DNA of 64,000 bases from Mesorhizobium sp. WSM3862 (GTDB lineage: Bacteria > Pseudomonadota > Alphaproteobacteria > Rhizobiales > Rhizobiaceae), in NCBI RefSeq assembly GCF_002294985.1, contig NZ_NSGE01000005.1:449001-513000 (forward strand), in the 5' to 3' direction. Position numbers and translations under genes: made by a program. The notes under the pieces are model-generated. The model saw only the letters and a list, made by a program, of their open reading frames with translations. It made no database searches and was not told where the DNA came from. This document shows, piece by piece, positions 52,312 through 61,651 of this stretch. Numbering within the stretch: the stretch's first letter is position 1; every line of letters starts with the position of its first letter.

Positions 52312-52478
52312 TATCGGTCGAAGGCCGCCCCGCCATTCTGGTCACCAGCCCGGATCGTCCGGACGGGCCGCCGCGCTTTTTCATCCTCATCGATTGGGAG
52401 AACGGCCGGATTGCCGGCATCCGCGATTTCCTCTTCGCCGACTATGTCATGGATGGCGTCGATTATGTCCCGTCTTGA
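52308..52478 (+). pseudogene. C-terminal remnant resembling a SnoaL-like / ECF-sigma tail
   Basis: The frame ISVEGRPAILVTSPDRPDGP, then FFILIDWENGRIAGIRDFLFADYVMDG, looks like the last 55 residues of an SigJ-type ECF sigma factor or another protein ending in a SnoaL-like domain. The rest of such a protein is absent upstream, where the frame runs through the hydrolase gene with no protein character. A TTG at 52308 could start it, but without a ribosome site. I take it as decayed. Confidence 0.45.
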
Positions 52479-52523
52479 TGAAACCGGCAGCCGCAGCGGC
52501 CGGTCTCACCTCGCCCCGCGATT

Positions 52524-53462
52524 TCATCGAAGGTGTGCCCCGGTGAACGAACGCGACGCGAACGTTCCTGGCGCCAGGGTGTCGGCGTCGCACCGCGCCA
52601 GCGAATTCGCGATCAGCGTGACCGTCTCGCGGCCGATCCGCGCGATCTCGCCGGGACGGTCGATACCGCCGATCATGAATTCCTCGATGCCTAGCGCGGT
52701 ATAGGGCAACAGCGAGAGCGCAAGCCGCGCCGGCGGCCCCGCGACCTCGACCGCCTTGTGGTCGGAGGCGCCGGACCAGCCTTCGGGGCGAATGCGGACG
52801 GGAAGCGCGAAGCGCAATCTGCCGGCGCGGCCGTGCTCGGCTGCAGCGCCGCGCACACGCTGCATCAACTGCGCGACTTCGTCCGGCGAGCCGGCCGCCA
52901 GCTCGAATATATCGGCATGCCGGCCGGCGACCTTCAGCGCTGTGCCGGACTGGCCGCCGAGCCGGATGCTGAGGTCGCCGCCATGCGGGCCTTTGCGCGG
53001 CACGTAACCGCCTTTGACGCTGTAGAAGGCGCCTTCATGGTCGAAGGGCTTGTCGTTCGACCACAGCCGCTTCAGCAGCACCAGATATTCGTCGATGCGT
53101 TGCCACACCACGCTGTGGCCGGCCGGCCGCGGCTCGGCGTCACTGTCCTGCAGCGGCTCGCTCAGCATCCTGAGCGACAGGCGGCCGCCGCCTCTGCGGT
53201 CGAGCGCCGCGAGCTGCCTTGCCGCCACCGCCGGCTCGACCACGCCGGCCCAGTGCGTCAGCACCACTTCCAGCGCCGGGGTGCGGTCGAGCGTCTGCGC
53301 GGCGATCTCCATATTGGTGAGCAGGCCGGCCGGATCGTCGATCACCAGCTTGCGAAACCCCGCATCCTCGATCAGCGACAGCTTGGTCGCCGTCTCGGCG
53401 AAATCGTAGAAGAAGCTGCCATTGGCAGGCTTACCGGGAACATGCGTGAACTCGATCGGCAT
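52524..53462 (-). CDS. LLM class flavin-dependent oxidoreductase
   Basis: A 312-residue TIM-barrel flavoenzyme of the luciferase-like monooxygenase class. Seen are AETATKLSLIEDAGFRKLVIDDP, RTPALEVVLTHWAGVVEP, GGGRLSLRM, and HSVVWQRIDEYLVLLKRLWSNDKPFDHEGAFYSVKGG, the typical alkanesulfonate-monooxygenase-like stretch. It probably uses FMNH2 supplied by a reductase, which is not encoded nearby. ATG 53462 has GGAGGAG six bases upstream; the ATG two codons earlier overlaps that site. Confidence 0.88.
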   Translation of the reverse strand: MPIEFTHVPGKPANGSFFYDFAETATKLSLIEDAGFRKLVIDDPAGLLTNMEIAAQTLDRTPALEVVLTHWAGVVEPAVAARQLAALDRRGGGRLSLRMLSEPLQDSDAEPRPAGHSVVWQRIDEYLVLLKRLWSNDKPFDHEGAFYSVKGGYVPRKGPHGGDLSIRLGGQSGTALKVAGRHADIFELAAGSPDEVAQLMQRVRGAAAEHGRAGRLRFALPVRIRPEGWSGASDHKAVEVAGPPARLALSLLPYTALGIEEFMIGGIDRPGEIARIGRETVTLIANSLARCDADTLAPGTFASRSFTGAHLR

Positions 53463-53605
53463 TGCCATCTCCTCCGTCACGTTGCTTGCCCGCTCCACCT
53501 CGAACAATCCAAATGCGCGCCGACGCGCCCTGGCGCTCGGCCAGTCATCTCTCCGGTTACTTCAACTCAGATTTTCGGACGGCGGGGCCCTAGGCCCCGG
53601 CTCTG

Positions 53606-53755
53606 TCAGGGGATGATCCCAAGCACCACCGCGCCGGTGAACACGAATGCCAGCGCGAAAACGAGATAGGCGAAGGTTCCGCCATAGGCGGGCCTCCAGC
53701 TCCGGTCGGTGGTCAGCCTCTGGCCTTCGCGCTGAGCATTCTGCATGTAGGTCAT
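53606..53755 (-). CDS. Small membrane protein, 49 residues
   Basis: It reads MTYMQNAQREGQRLTTDRSW, then RPAYGGTFAYLVFALAFVFTGAVVLGIIP. One hydrophobic helix covers most of the C-terminal half. The start ATG 53755 has GGAGG eight bases upstream, and the frame ends at TGA 53608-53606. A GGGGCC-CTA-GGCCCC hairpin lies just downstream. The family is not recognised. It is too short for most gene finders but has all the signs of a gene. Confidence 0.7.
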   Translation of the reverse strand: MTYMQNAQREGQRLTTDRSWRPAYGGTFAYLVFALAFVFTGAVVLGIIP

Positions 53756-54033
53756 GGTCGAACCTCCGTCTCGGCCATTAATCTATAAAGATAGTAGACT
53801 TTGTCGAGTGCTATTTTTCGACGATTCTTGGAAGGACGTCCTCGGAAACGGCAACTTGAGGGGCGTTTATTCTCAGCCGAGATCGAAAACCGTCCGGGGA
53901 CGCGCCACCGGAGGATCCGACAAAATGCCTGTAGCTCCGGCTTTTCGGCGGCAACCGGCCTTGCAAGTGCTTGGCTATTCGATACGCGAGGGGATAGCAT
54001 CAAAATAGCCTCACAGGACTCAGGGAGAGAAAA
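53756..54033. other. 278-bp divergent intergenic region
   Basis: The 53770-53830 part is AT-rich and probably carries the promoters of the small membrane protein (minus) and the SDR gene (plus). I see no coding frame with protein character and no strong operator. Confidence 0.4.
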
Positions 54034-54801
54034 ATGGGTGGAAGGCTGGCGGGCAAGGTCGCCATCATCTCGGGCGGCGCGACGGGCATGGGTGGAGCGG
54101 CTTCCGAGCTGTTTGCCGCCGAAGGCGCCAAAGTGGCGATCATCGACCGCAATGGCGATGCCGCCGGCAAGACCGCCGCGGCGATCCGCGCGCGCGGCCA
54201 TGTCGCCGAGCATTTCGTAGCCGACGTTTCCGACGAGGCGCAGGTCGAGGCGGCGGCGAAGGCGGCCGCGGAAAAATTCGGGCTGGTGACCGTGCTGTTC
54301 AACCACGCCGGCACCATTGTGATTAAACCCTTCTTGGAGACGACTCTGCAGGAATGGGACTGGCTGCACGCCGTCAATGTGCGTTCGATGTTCCTGATGA
54401 CGCGCGCGGTGCTGCCCGGCATGATCGCCGCCGGCGGCGGCTCGATCGTCTGCACCTCGTCGATCTCGGCGGTGGCGGCGACGCCGAACGAAGTGCTCTA
54501 TGACACCACTAAAGGCGCCTGCCACATGTTCGCGCGTGCCATCGCGGTGGAGTTCCGCGATCGCAACATCCGCTGCAATGCCATCTGTCCCGGCTTCATC
54601 CGCACGCCGCACGGAATGCGCGAGGTCGCCGACCTCGGCAAGCTCGGCGTCGATGTTTCCGATGCCGCCATGGCCGCGCAACAGGGCCGCATCGGCGAGC
54701 CGGAGGAAGTGGCCAAGGCGGCGCTGTTCCTGGCGAGCGACGAATCGAGCTTCGTCAACGGCGCGCATCTGTTCGTCGACAACGCCTTCACGGCGATCTG
54801 A
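54034..54801 (+). CDS. SDR family oxidoreductase
   Basis: A 255-residue short-chain dehydrogenase. The cofactor loop is SGGATGMGGA near residue 13. The usual NNAG is replaced by NHAGT. The catalytic Ser is in CTSSISAVA, and Tyr156 and Lys160 are in YDTTKGA. The C-terminal part (GRIGEPEEVAKAALFLASDESSFVNG) is typical. The start ATG 54034 has GGGAGAG upstream. It converges on the BMP-type importer operon. The substrate is unknown. Confidence 0.92.
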   Translation: MGGRLAGKVAIISGGATGMGGAASELFAAEGAKVAIIDRNGDAAGKTAAAIRARGHVAEHFVADVSDEAQVEAAAKAAAEKFGLVTVLFNHAGTIVIKPFLETTLQEWDWLHAVNVRSMFLMTRAVLPGMIAAGGGSIVCTSSISAVAATPNEVLYDTTKGACHMFARAIAVEFRDRNIRCNAICPGFIRTPHGMREVADLGKLGVDVSDAAMAAQQGRIGEPEEVAKAALFLASDESSFVNGAHLFVDNAFTAI

Positions 54802-54850
54802 GGCGTCCCAAGCTTGGCGCCCTTCCTCTACCCCGGCGATCGGAATCTAC

Positions 54851-55795
54851 CTACCGTTCCTCGCGTCGAAACGGCTTCAGCAGCGCCGAAGGCGCGACCG
54901 CGTTGCGCGAAATGAAGGCCATCGCGACGATCGTGAAGATGAAGGGCAGCATCAGGAAGGCTTCATAAGGGATGTGGCCGAGCCCGCTGGCCTGCATCCT
55001 GAGCTGCAGCGCGTCGACGAAGGCAAAGAGCAATGCCGCCCCCGCCGAACGCCACGGGTCCCAGCGGCCGAACACCACCAGCGCGATCGCCACCCAGCCG
55101 CGGCCCGACACCACGCCGAAGGTGAAGGCGTTGAACTGCGCCATGGTGAGGAAGGCGCCGGCGAGCCCCATCAGCGCGCCGCCGAGGATCACCGCCTGGA
55201 AGCGCGTGGCGATCACGCTGACGCCGGCGGAATCCGCCGCGCGCGGGTTCTCGCCGACCATGCGCACCGACAGCCCCCAGGGCGTGCGGTAGAGCACGAA
55301 GGCGGCAAACGGAACGGCGATGATCGCGAGATAAACCAGCGTGAACTGGTTGAACACCGCCGGACCCAGGATCGGAATTTCCGACAGCAGGGGGATCGGC
55401 GCCGGCTGAAAGCCCTTGATGCTGGGCGGCACCGATTGCTGGCCGAAGATCAGCCGGTAGAGGAAATAGGCGAGCCCAGAGCAGAACAGCGTCACGCCGA
55501 TGCCGCAGACATGCTGGCTGAGGCCCAAGACCACCGTGAACAGCCCATGCAGCGCGCCCATCGCCGCCCCGACAAGCACGGCCACCAGCACGCCCAGCCA
55601 CAGGCTGCCGCTCAGGCTCGCGGCGGTGAAGCCGGCCATGGCCGCCAATAGCATGATGCCTTCAATGCCGAGATTGAGCACGCCGGCGCGCTCGGAAAAC
55701 ATCTCGCCTAGCGTGGCGAAGGCGAGCGGTGTGGCGATGCGGATGATGGCGGCGAGAAAGCCGACCTGAAAAATCTGCTCGAACACCGCGCTCAT
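54851..55795 (-). CDS. ABC importer permease, NupQ-like (BMP system)
   Basis: A 314-residue permease of the branched-chain/nucleoside type. ATLGEMFSERAGVLNLGIEGIMLLAAMAGF is the hallmark of NupQ/YufQ. GENPRAADSAGVSVIATRFQAVILGGALMGLAGA follows. ATG 55795 overlaps the NupP-like stop (ATGA). It is the last gene of the BMP operon. Confidence 0.93.
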   Translation of the reverse strand: MSAVFEQIFQVGFLAAIIRIATPLAFATLGEMFSERAGVLNLGIEGIMLLAAMAGFTAASLSGSLWLGVLVAVLVGAAMGALHGLFTVVLGLSQHVCGIGVTLFCSGLAYFLYRLIFGQQSVPPSIKGFQPAPIPLLSEIPILGPAVFNQFTLVYLAIIAVPFAAFVLYRTPWGLSVRMVGENPRAADSAGVSVIATRFQAVILGGALMGLAGAFLTMAQFNAFTFGVVSGRGWVAIALVVFGRWDPWRSAGAALLFAFVDALQLRMQASGLGHIPYEAFLMLPFIFTIVAMAFISRNAVAPSALLKPFRREER

Positions 55796-56847
55796 GCGGG
55801 CGCCCCCACGCGGCGGATGCGGTAGGCGGTGAAGAGCAGCGCCACCAGCATCGCAAGCAGCGCTGTGCCTTGGATGACCTCACTGAGAAAGGCCGGCACG
55901 CCGGTTGCGCGCGACATCGCCTCGGCGCCGGTCATGACCGCGGCAAGGAAGATCGCGGCCGGCACGACGCCGAGCGGATTGAGCCGGGCGAGCATGGCGA
56001 CGACGATGCCGGAATAGCCGTAGCCCGGCGAGATGTCGCTCATCACCTGGAAGTGGACGCCACCAACCTCGCCGACGCCGGCCAGTCCGGCCAGCGCGCC
56101 GGAAAGCAGCGCGGTGGAGAGCAGCACGCGCTGGGTATTGATGCCGCCATAGCGGGCCGCCTCCGCATTCTCGCCGGTGACGCGGATGCGGAAGCCAAGC
56201 GTGGTGCGCGCGATCAGGAACCAGCAGACGGGCGCTGCGATCAGCGCCACGACGACGCCGATATGCAGCCTTGTGCCTTCGATCAGCACCGGGAAATTGG
56301 CGGAATCCTCGATCGGCGGCGAGATCGGATAGCCGGAAAAGGTGTCTTTCCACGGCCCCTCGATCAGCGCCATCAGCGCGTAATAGATGACCGAGTTGAG
56401 CAGCAGCGAGCTGACCACGTCGTCGACCTTGAATTGGACGCGCAACGTCGCCGGCACAAGCGCGATGAGGGCGCCGGCCACCGCGCCGGCCAGCACCATC
56501 AGCAGCATGGCGAGCGGTCCCGGCATCGGGATGGCGCCTACGGCACAACTCGCAACCGCGCCGGCGAGCAGCTGGCCTTCGGCCCCGATGTTCCAGAATT
56601 TGGCGCGGAAGGCGATTGCCACCGCAAGGCCGGTGAAGATCATCGGCGCGGCGCGAACCAGCGTCTCGGTGATGGCGTAGCTGTCGCCGAGCGAGGCCGA
56701 GAGCATCACGCCATAGGCCTCGATGACACCGGCGCCGGCGACAGCGATGAGACCGCTGCACAAAACCAGCGCGACGGCGATGGCGAGCAGCGGCAGTGCG
56801 AGATTGAACCAGGCCGGAGTCGAGCTGCGGGCTTCGAGACGGAACAT
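55792..56847 (-). CDS. ABC importer permease, NupP-like (BMP system)
   Basis: A 351-residue permease with about nine hydrophobic segments. Typical blocks are ETLVRAAPMIFTGLAVAIAFRAKFWNIGAEGQLLAGAVAS and RVTGENAEAARYGGINTQRVLL. It pairs with the NupQ-like permease. It starts 30 bp after the ATPase gene ends. Confidence 0.93.
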   Translation of the reverse strand: MFRLEARSSTPAWFNLALPLLAIAVALVLCSGLIAVAGAGVIEAYGVMLSASLGDSYAITETLVRAAPMIFTGLAVAIAFRAKFWNIGAEGQLLAGAVASCAVGAIPMPGPLAMLLMVLAGAVAGALIALVPATLRVQFKVDDVVSSLLLNSVIYYALMALIEGPWKDTFSGYPISPPIEDSANFPVLIEGTRLHIGVVVALIAAPVCWFLIARTTLGFRIRVTGENAEAARYGGINTQRVLLSTALLSGALAGLAGVGEVGGVHFQVMSDISPGYGYSGIVVAMLARLNPLGVVPAAIFLAAVMTGAEAMSRATGVPAFLSEVIQGTALLAMLVALLFTAYRIRRVGAPA

Positions 56848-56877
56848 CAGGCGTGCTCCCGAGGCAATTCCATAGCT

Positions 56878-58389
56878 CTACGCCCTCCCCTCCGCGCCGG
56901 TCATCAGCAGCCCAAGCCTCGCGACGGTGGCCTCCGAGCCGGAAAGCGTGCCGGCGATGCGGCCTTCGTACATCACCGTGATGCGGTCGCACAGCATCAG
57001 CAACTCCTCGAGATCCTCGCCAATCACGATGATCCCGCAACCCTTGGCACGCATGGCGAGGAACTTCTCGTGGATGAACCGGCCGGCGCCGATGTCGAGG
57101 CCGCGCGTCGGCTGCGAAACGACCAGCACCTTCGGGTCGAAGGCGAGCTCGCGCGCCAAAAGCGCCTTCTGCAGATTGCCGCCGGAAAGCGCGCCGGCGC
57201 GCGTCATGGGCCCGGGACAGCGTATGTCATAGGCCTTGATCTGCGCCTCCGCGAAGGCGCGGATCGCGGCCGGATCGAGCAGTCCCTTGCGGCTGAAGGC
57301 CTCGGTGCCGATGCGGGGCAGCACCATGGAGTCGGCTAGAGGCAGGTTGGTGACCAGCCCGGTCGTCATCCGGTCCTCCGGAATGCGGCCAAGGCCGAGC
57401 GCCTGCAGCTCGCGCGGCGAAAATTGCGCAACTGCTTTGCCGGCTATCGTCATCGAACCGGCACTCGGCGACAGCATGCCGGAGATCACATCAGCCAGCG
57501 CCCGTTGGCCATTGCCGGAGACGCCGGCAACGCCGAGGATCTCGCCGGCGCGGACGAAGAGCGAGACCTCGCGCAGCGGCGTGCCGCCATGCGCTGAGGT
57601 GGAGACGCCGTCGAGCGTCAGCACGGGCGCGCCAGGCGTCGAGACCTCCTTGATCGGCGGCATGATTTCGTGGCCGCACATCAGCTTGGCCATCTCGGCC
57701 GAGGTGGTTCCTGCCGGATGATCGACGCGGCCGGCGACCTTGCCATGCCGAAGCACGACGCAACGATGGGTGAGCGCCCTGACTTCGTTGAGCTTGTGCG
57801 AGATGAAGATGATGCCGAGCCCTTGCGCCGCCATCGAGCGCAGCGCGGCGAAGAGGCCATCGACCTCGCTGGGCGCCAGCACCGCCGTCGGCTCGTCGAG
57901 GATCAGGAGCCTGGCGCCGCGAAAGAGCGCCTTGATGATTTCCAGCCGCTGCTGCTCGCCGATCGAGAGCGCCGAGACCGGCAGGCCGGGATCGAGATGT
58001 AAGCCATGCTGGCGGCCGATCTCCTTCAGCCGCGCCAGCCCGCCCGTGCGGTCGATGCGGCCGGACTTGCCGGCAATGCCGATCAAGAGGTTTTCCAGCA
58101 CCGTCAGCCGTGGCGCCAGATGGAAATGCTGATGCACCATGCCGATGCCGGCCGCGAGTGCATCGGCCGAATTGTGGATGGCGACCGGCCTGCCCTCGAC
58201 CAGGATCTCGCCGGCGTCCGGCGCATAAGCGCCGAACAGCACGTTCATGAGCGTCGTCTTGCCGGCCCCGTTCTCGCCGAGCAGGCCAAGGATCTCGCCG
58301 GGGGCGACGCTGAGATCCACGCCCTCGTTCGCCTTGACGGCGCCGAAACTCTTGGTGATGCCGCGCATTTCGATCAGAGGGACGGGCAA
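56878..58389 (-). CDS. ABC importer double ATPase, NupO-like (BMP system)
   Basis: A 503-residue tandem ATPase. The first half has Walker A GENGAGKTT and signature LSIGEQQR. The second half has the degenerate GVSGNGQ in place of Walker A and signature LSGGNLQK, normal for this family. The start is best placed at TTG 58389, with TAGGAGC five bases upstream, giving LPVPLIEMRGITKSFGAVKANEGVDL. The longer frame to 58467 reads through a family C repeat. Confidence 0.93.
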   Translation of the reverse strand: MPVPLIEMRGITKSFGAVKANEGVDLSVAPGEILGLLGENGAGKTTLMNVLFGAYAPDAGEILVEGRPVAIHNSADALAAGIGMVHQHFHLAPRLTVLENLLIGIAGKSGRIDRTGGLARLKEIGRQHGLHLDPGLPVSALSIGEQQRLEIIKALFRGARLLILDEPTAVLAPSEVDGLFAALRSMAAQGLGIIFISHKLNEVRALTHRCVVLRHGKVAGRVDHPAGTTSAEMAKLMCGHEIMPPIKEVSTPGAPVLTLDGVSTSAHGGTPLREVSLFVRAGEILGVAGVSGNGQRALADVISGMLSPSAGSMTIAGKAVAQFSPRELQALGLGRIPEDRMTTGLVTNLPLADSMVLPRIGTEAFSRKGLLDPAAIRAFAEAQIKAYDIRCPGPMTRAGALSGGNLQKALLARELAFDPKVLVVSQPTRGLDIGAGRFIHEKFLAMRAKGCGIIVIGEDLEELLMLCDRITVMYEGRIAGTLSGSEATVARLGLLMTGAEGRA

Positions 58390-58398
58390 GGATGCTCC

Positions 58399-58551
58399 TA
58401 ATATCCCTCCCCCTCGAGGGGAGGGTGGCCCGCAGGGCCGGTTGGGGTCGCCCGCGACGCGCTCCATCTTCAGTCGTCAAGGTCGAGCGGTTGAGACGAC
58501 CCCTCCCGCCTCGCTTCGCTCGGCACCCTCCCCGCAAGGGGGAGGGTACTG
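58399..58551. repeat. Palindromic repeat (family C) copy 3
   Basis: It contains ATCCCTCCCC-CTCGA-GGGGAGGGT and GGCCC-GCA-GGGCC, then after a spacer ACCCTCCCC-GCAA-GGGGGAGGGT. It fills the gap between the BMP binding-protein stop and the ribosome site of the ATPase gene. Confidence 0.75.
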
Positions 58552-58552
58552 G

Positions 58553-59578
58553 TCAATCCGACACCGGCGTGTTCTCGTCGACGTCGACGCGGAAATTGCC
58601 TTCCAGGATCTCGGCTCTCTTCTTGGCGACCAGGTCCTTGACCTCGGCCGGCAGCGTCTTGTCGAACTTGTGATAGGGGGCGAGATCGGAGCCGCCCTTG
58701 GCCATGCGCGAGAAGTCGCCATAGTCCTGCGCGGTGAAGACGCCCGCCTTGACCAGCTTGATCGCCTGCTCGACCGTCGGATACATGTTCCATACCGGGC
58801 CGGTGATCACCGTGTCGGGTCCGAGGCTCGACTGATCGGACATGTTGGAGATGGCGTAGATCTTCTTTTCGACCGCCGCCTCGATGACGCCGAAACGCTC
58901 GGCATAGATGACGTCGACGCCGGCATCGATCTGCGCGATCGCGGCCTCCTTGGCCTTCGGCGGATCGAAGAAGGAGCCGATGAAGGCGACCTTCCGCTTG
59001 ATGTTTGGATTGACCTCCTTGGCGCCGGCGAAGAAGGCGTTGACCAGCCGGTTCACTTCCGGAATGCCCATTGCCGCGACAGCGCCGATCGTGCCCGACT
59101 TCGACATCTTGCCGGCGATCAGCCCGGAGAGATAGGCCGGCTCGTGGATCCAGTTGTCGAAGACGCCGAAATTGGGTTCGGCCGGCCCGGCGCCGGAGCC
59201 GAACAGCCAGGCCGTGTTCGGGAACTGCTTTGCCGTGCGCCGCGATTCGCGCTCGGCGGCGAAGGCGTCGCCCAGCACCAACTGGTAGCCGCCTTGCGCA
59301 TACTCGCGCATCACACGGCTGAAGTCGGCGGTCTGCACCTTCTCCGACCATTTGTATTCGATGCCCAGTTCCTTCTCGGCCTTCTGCAGGGCGACATGGA
59401 TCTGGTTGTCCCACGGCTCCTCGATCGGCGTCGCGAAGATCGCCGCCACCTTCAGCTTCTTGTCCTTGGCGAAGGCCACGCCGGGCAGCGCCGCCGCGGT
59501 CAGCCCAAGGGCGCCGAGTTCCAGCACATTGCGCCGCGACAGGCCGGCGCGTTGCGTTTTGCGATGATCGTTTTCCAT
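58553..59578 (-). CDS. BMP family ABC substrate-binding protein, Tat signal
   Basis: A 341-residue binding protein of the basic-membrane-protein family, whose characterised members bind nucleosides or purines. The twin-arginine signal is GLSRRNVLELGALGLTAAALPGVAFA. The mature part has KVAAIFATPIEEPWDNQIHVALQKAEKELGI and IGAVAAMGIPEVNRLVNAFFAGAKEVNP. It heads the BMP operon. An Rbs-type operon ends 146 bp upstream on the same strand. Confidence 0.94.
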   Translation of the reverse strand: MENDHRKTQRAGLSRRNVLELGALGLTAAALPGVAFAKDKKLKVAAIFATPIEEPWDNQIHVALQKAEKELGIEYKWSEKVQTADFSRVMREYAQGGYQLVLGDAFAAERESRRTAKQFPNTAWLFGSGAGPAEPNFGVFDNWIHEPAYLSGLIAGKMSKSGTIGAVAAMGIPEVNRLVNAFFAGAKEVNPNIKRKVAFIGSFFDPPKAKEAAIAQIDAGVDVIYAERFGVIEAAVEKKIYAISNMSDQSSLGPDTVITGPVWNMYPTVEQAIKLVKAGVFTAQDYGDFSRMAKGGSDLAPYHKFDKTLPAEVKDLVAKKRAEILEGNFRVDVDENTPVSD

Positions 59579-59724
59579 TGAAATCCCCTCTGCTCGACAG
59601 CCGTGTCGAGCCGGCCGTTCAAAACATGTCAGACGGGAGGACTATGGAACGACGCCCGACCTTTGTCCACATGGTCAAATTTGGCTGCGGCGACCCCGCA
59701 GAGCGACCCCCTCCTCGCGACTTG

Positions 59725-60672
59725 TCACCGCACAGCCTTCTCGCCACCCGCCGCCGTGATCACCCCGACGATGATCAGCCCGGTCAGCACCAGCCGCACG
59801 CCGGCGCTGACGCCGAAGGTGTTGAGCATGGTGAGCAAAAGCACCAGGAACAGGCCGGCGCCCCAGACGCCGGGCACGTTGGCCTTGCCGCCGGCGACCG
59901 AGGTGCCGCCGATGACGACGACCGCGATGGAGGCGAGCAGATATTCATTGCCGATATCGACATTGGCGCCGCGGAAATAGCCGGCAAGCAGCGCGCCGTC
60001 GATGCCACCGAGCGCGCCGCAAAGCGTGTAGGTGAGGAAGCGGATGCGGCCGACATTGACGCCGGCCAGCCAGGCGGCGCGGATGTTCTGCCCGATCGCC
60101 AGCACCGAGCGGCCATAGATCATGCGCTGCAGCGCCAGCGCCGCGGCGACGGTGAAAACCACCGTCAGTATCGCCAGCACCGGGATCCCCAGCACCTGCC
60201 AGTTGGTGAAATCGGCAAAGCCCGGCGGCGGCTTGATCTGCAGGCCGCGCCCGTAGCTGATGTCGACCGACTGGATGATGAAGCTCGCCGACAGCGTCGC
60301 GATGATCGGCGGAATCCTGAGCGCCCAGATCAGCAGATAGTTGATGGCGCCGATCGCCGCGCCGCAGGCGAGCGCCGCCAACAGCCCGACGACGATCATC
60401 GAATCGCTGCCGCCCATAACCTTCATCGCCACCGCGCTCGCCAGTCCGATATTGGCGGGCAGCGACAGGTCGACATTACCGGGGCCGAGCGTGATGACGA
60501 ACATCTGGCCGACGCCGACGATGACGGTGAAGACGGCAAGCGAAAGTGCCGCCGTGATCATGCCGCCGGCGCCATAGCCGCCGGTGAAGGCGACGGTCGC
60601 CACCCACACGAGAACGGCGCCGACGAAGGACCAGAGCCAGGGTTTTTCAAGCAGCATCCGTACAGAGGTCAT
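59725..60672 (-). CDS. Sugar-type ABC importer permease, RbsC-like (second)
   Basis: A 315-residue CUT2 permease. Seen are ITLGPGNVDLSLPANIGLASAVAMKVMGG and the RIRFLTYTLCGALGGIDGALLAGYFRGANVDIGNEYLLASIAVVVIGGTSVAGGKANVPGV motif region. It starts three bases after the first RbsC-like gene ends, so both permeases probably form a heterodimer. It is the last gene of the Rbs-type cluster. Confidence 0.93.
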   Translation of the reverse strand: MTSVRMLLEKPWLWSFVGAVLVWVATVAFTGGYGAGGMITAALSLAVFTVIVGVGQMFVITLGPGNVDLSLPANIGLASAVAMKVMGGSDSMIVVGLLAALACGAAIGAINYLLIWALRIPPIIATLSASFIIQSVDISYGRGLQIKPPPGFADFTNWQVLGIPVLAILTVVFTVAAALALQRMIYGRSVLAIGQNIRAAWLAGVNVGRIRFLTYTLCGALGGIDGALLAGYFRGANVDIGNEYLLASIAVVVIGGTSVAGGKANVPGVWGAGLFLVLLLTMLNTFGVSAGVRLVLTGLIIVGVITAAGGEKAVR

Positions 60673-60675
60673 CGT

Positions 60676-61650
60676 TCACCTCTCCCTGCGGCTGATCAGC
60701 ACCCGGGCCGCCAGCACGATGATCAGGATCGCGCCATTGGCAGCCACCTGCCAATCGGGCGGGATGTGCATGAAGGTCAACAGCGGCGAGGCGGCCAAAG
60801 CCAGCGTGAGCGCGCCGATGACCGCGCCGATCGGCGACACCCGGCCGCCGACGAACTCGCCGCCGCCAAGGATGACGCCGGCAATCGAAAGCAGCGTGTA
60901 GCCGTTGCCGATATTGGCGTCGGCCGAAGTGGTGATGCCGATCAGCGCCATGCCGGAAAGCACGCCGAACAGGCCGGTCAACGCGAAGAGCACGATCTTT
61001 GTCTTGAGCAGCGACCAGCCGGCGCGCCTGAGCGCCGCGGCATTGCCGCCGGAACCGCGCAGTATGACGCCATATGAAGTGCGCATCAGGCCAAAATGCA
61101 CGATCGCCGCGATGAGCAATGCCGCCAGGATAGGGAACGGGATATAGGGCGGCTTGAAAGACATGATCGCCAGCAGCCAGTCCGGAGCCTTGCCGCCCGG
61201 CTTCGGCAGGATGAGGATAGCCAGCCCCTGCCAGACGAAGCTCATGCCGAGCGTCACCACGATCGAGGGCAGGTTGCGCAGATGGATCAGCGCGCCGAGC
61301 AGCGCGTAGACGCCGATTGAACCGAGCAGCACAGCGACACCGATGAGCGGCGCATCCCTGAGCCAGGTGGCGGTGACGCAGCCGACAAAGCCGACGAAAG
61401 TGCCGATCGACAGATCGAGCTCATTGCCGGCGATGACGAACATCTGCGCGATCGTCGCCAGCGCGATCGGGATCGCCAGGTTCAGCATCAGGTTGAAGCC
61501 GAAATAGCTGATGGCACGCGGATTGAGCCAGGCGATGGCCATCAACACTAGCGCCAGCGACAGCGCCGGCAGCAGGCTGCGCAGCATGCGTGCGCGGGCC
61601 GCGCTGCCGCGGGAAGATTTGGGGACCGTGCCGGGAGCGATCGCCGTCAT
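60676..61650 (-). CDS. Sugar-type ABC importer permease, RbsC-like (first)
   Basis: A 324-residue CUT2 permease. The motif AGNELDLSIGTFVGFVGCVTATWL is diagnostic. IVVTLGMSFVWQGLAILILPKPGG and NIGNGYTLLSIAGVILGGGEFVGGRVSPIGAVIGA follow. It begins one base after the RbsA-like stop. The substrate class (sugar, polyol or autoinducer) cannot be settled from sequence. Confidence 0.93.
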   Translation of the reverse strand: MTAIAPGTVPKSSRGSAARARMLRSLLPALSLALVLMAIAWLNPRAISYFGFNLMLNLAIPIALATIAQMFVIAGNELDLSIGTFVGFVGCVTATWLRDAPLIGVAVLLGSIGVYALLGALIHLRNLPSIVVTLGMSFVWQGLAILILPKPGGKAPDWLLAIMSFKPPYIPFPILAALLIAAIVHFGLMRTSYGVILRGSGGNAAALRRAGWSLLKTKIVLFALTGLFGVLSGMALIGITTSADANIGNGYTLLSIAGVILGGGEFVGGRVSPIGAVIGALTLALAASPLLTFMHIPPDWQVAANGAILIIVLAARVLISRRER

Positions 61651-61651
61651 C

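Noticed and set aside
58390..58467. N-terminal extension of the NupO-like ATPase
   Set aside because: It translates family C repeat sequence; the TTG at 58389 has a proper ribosome site.
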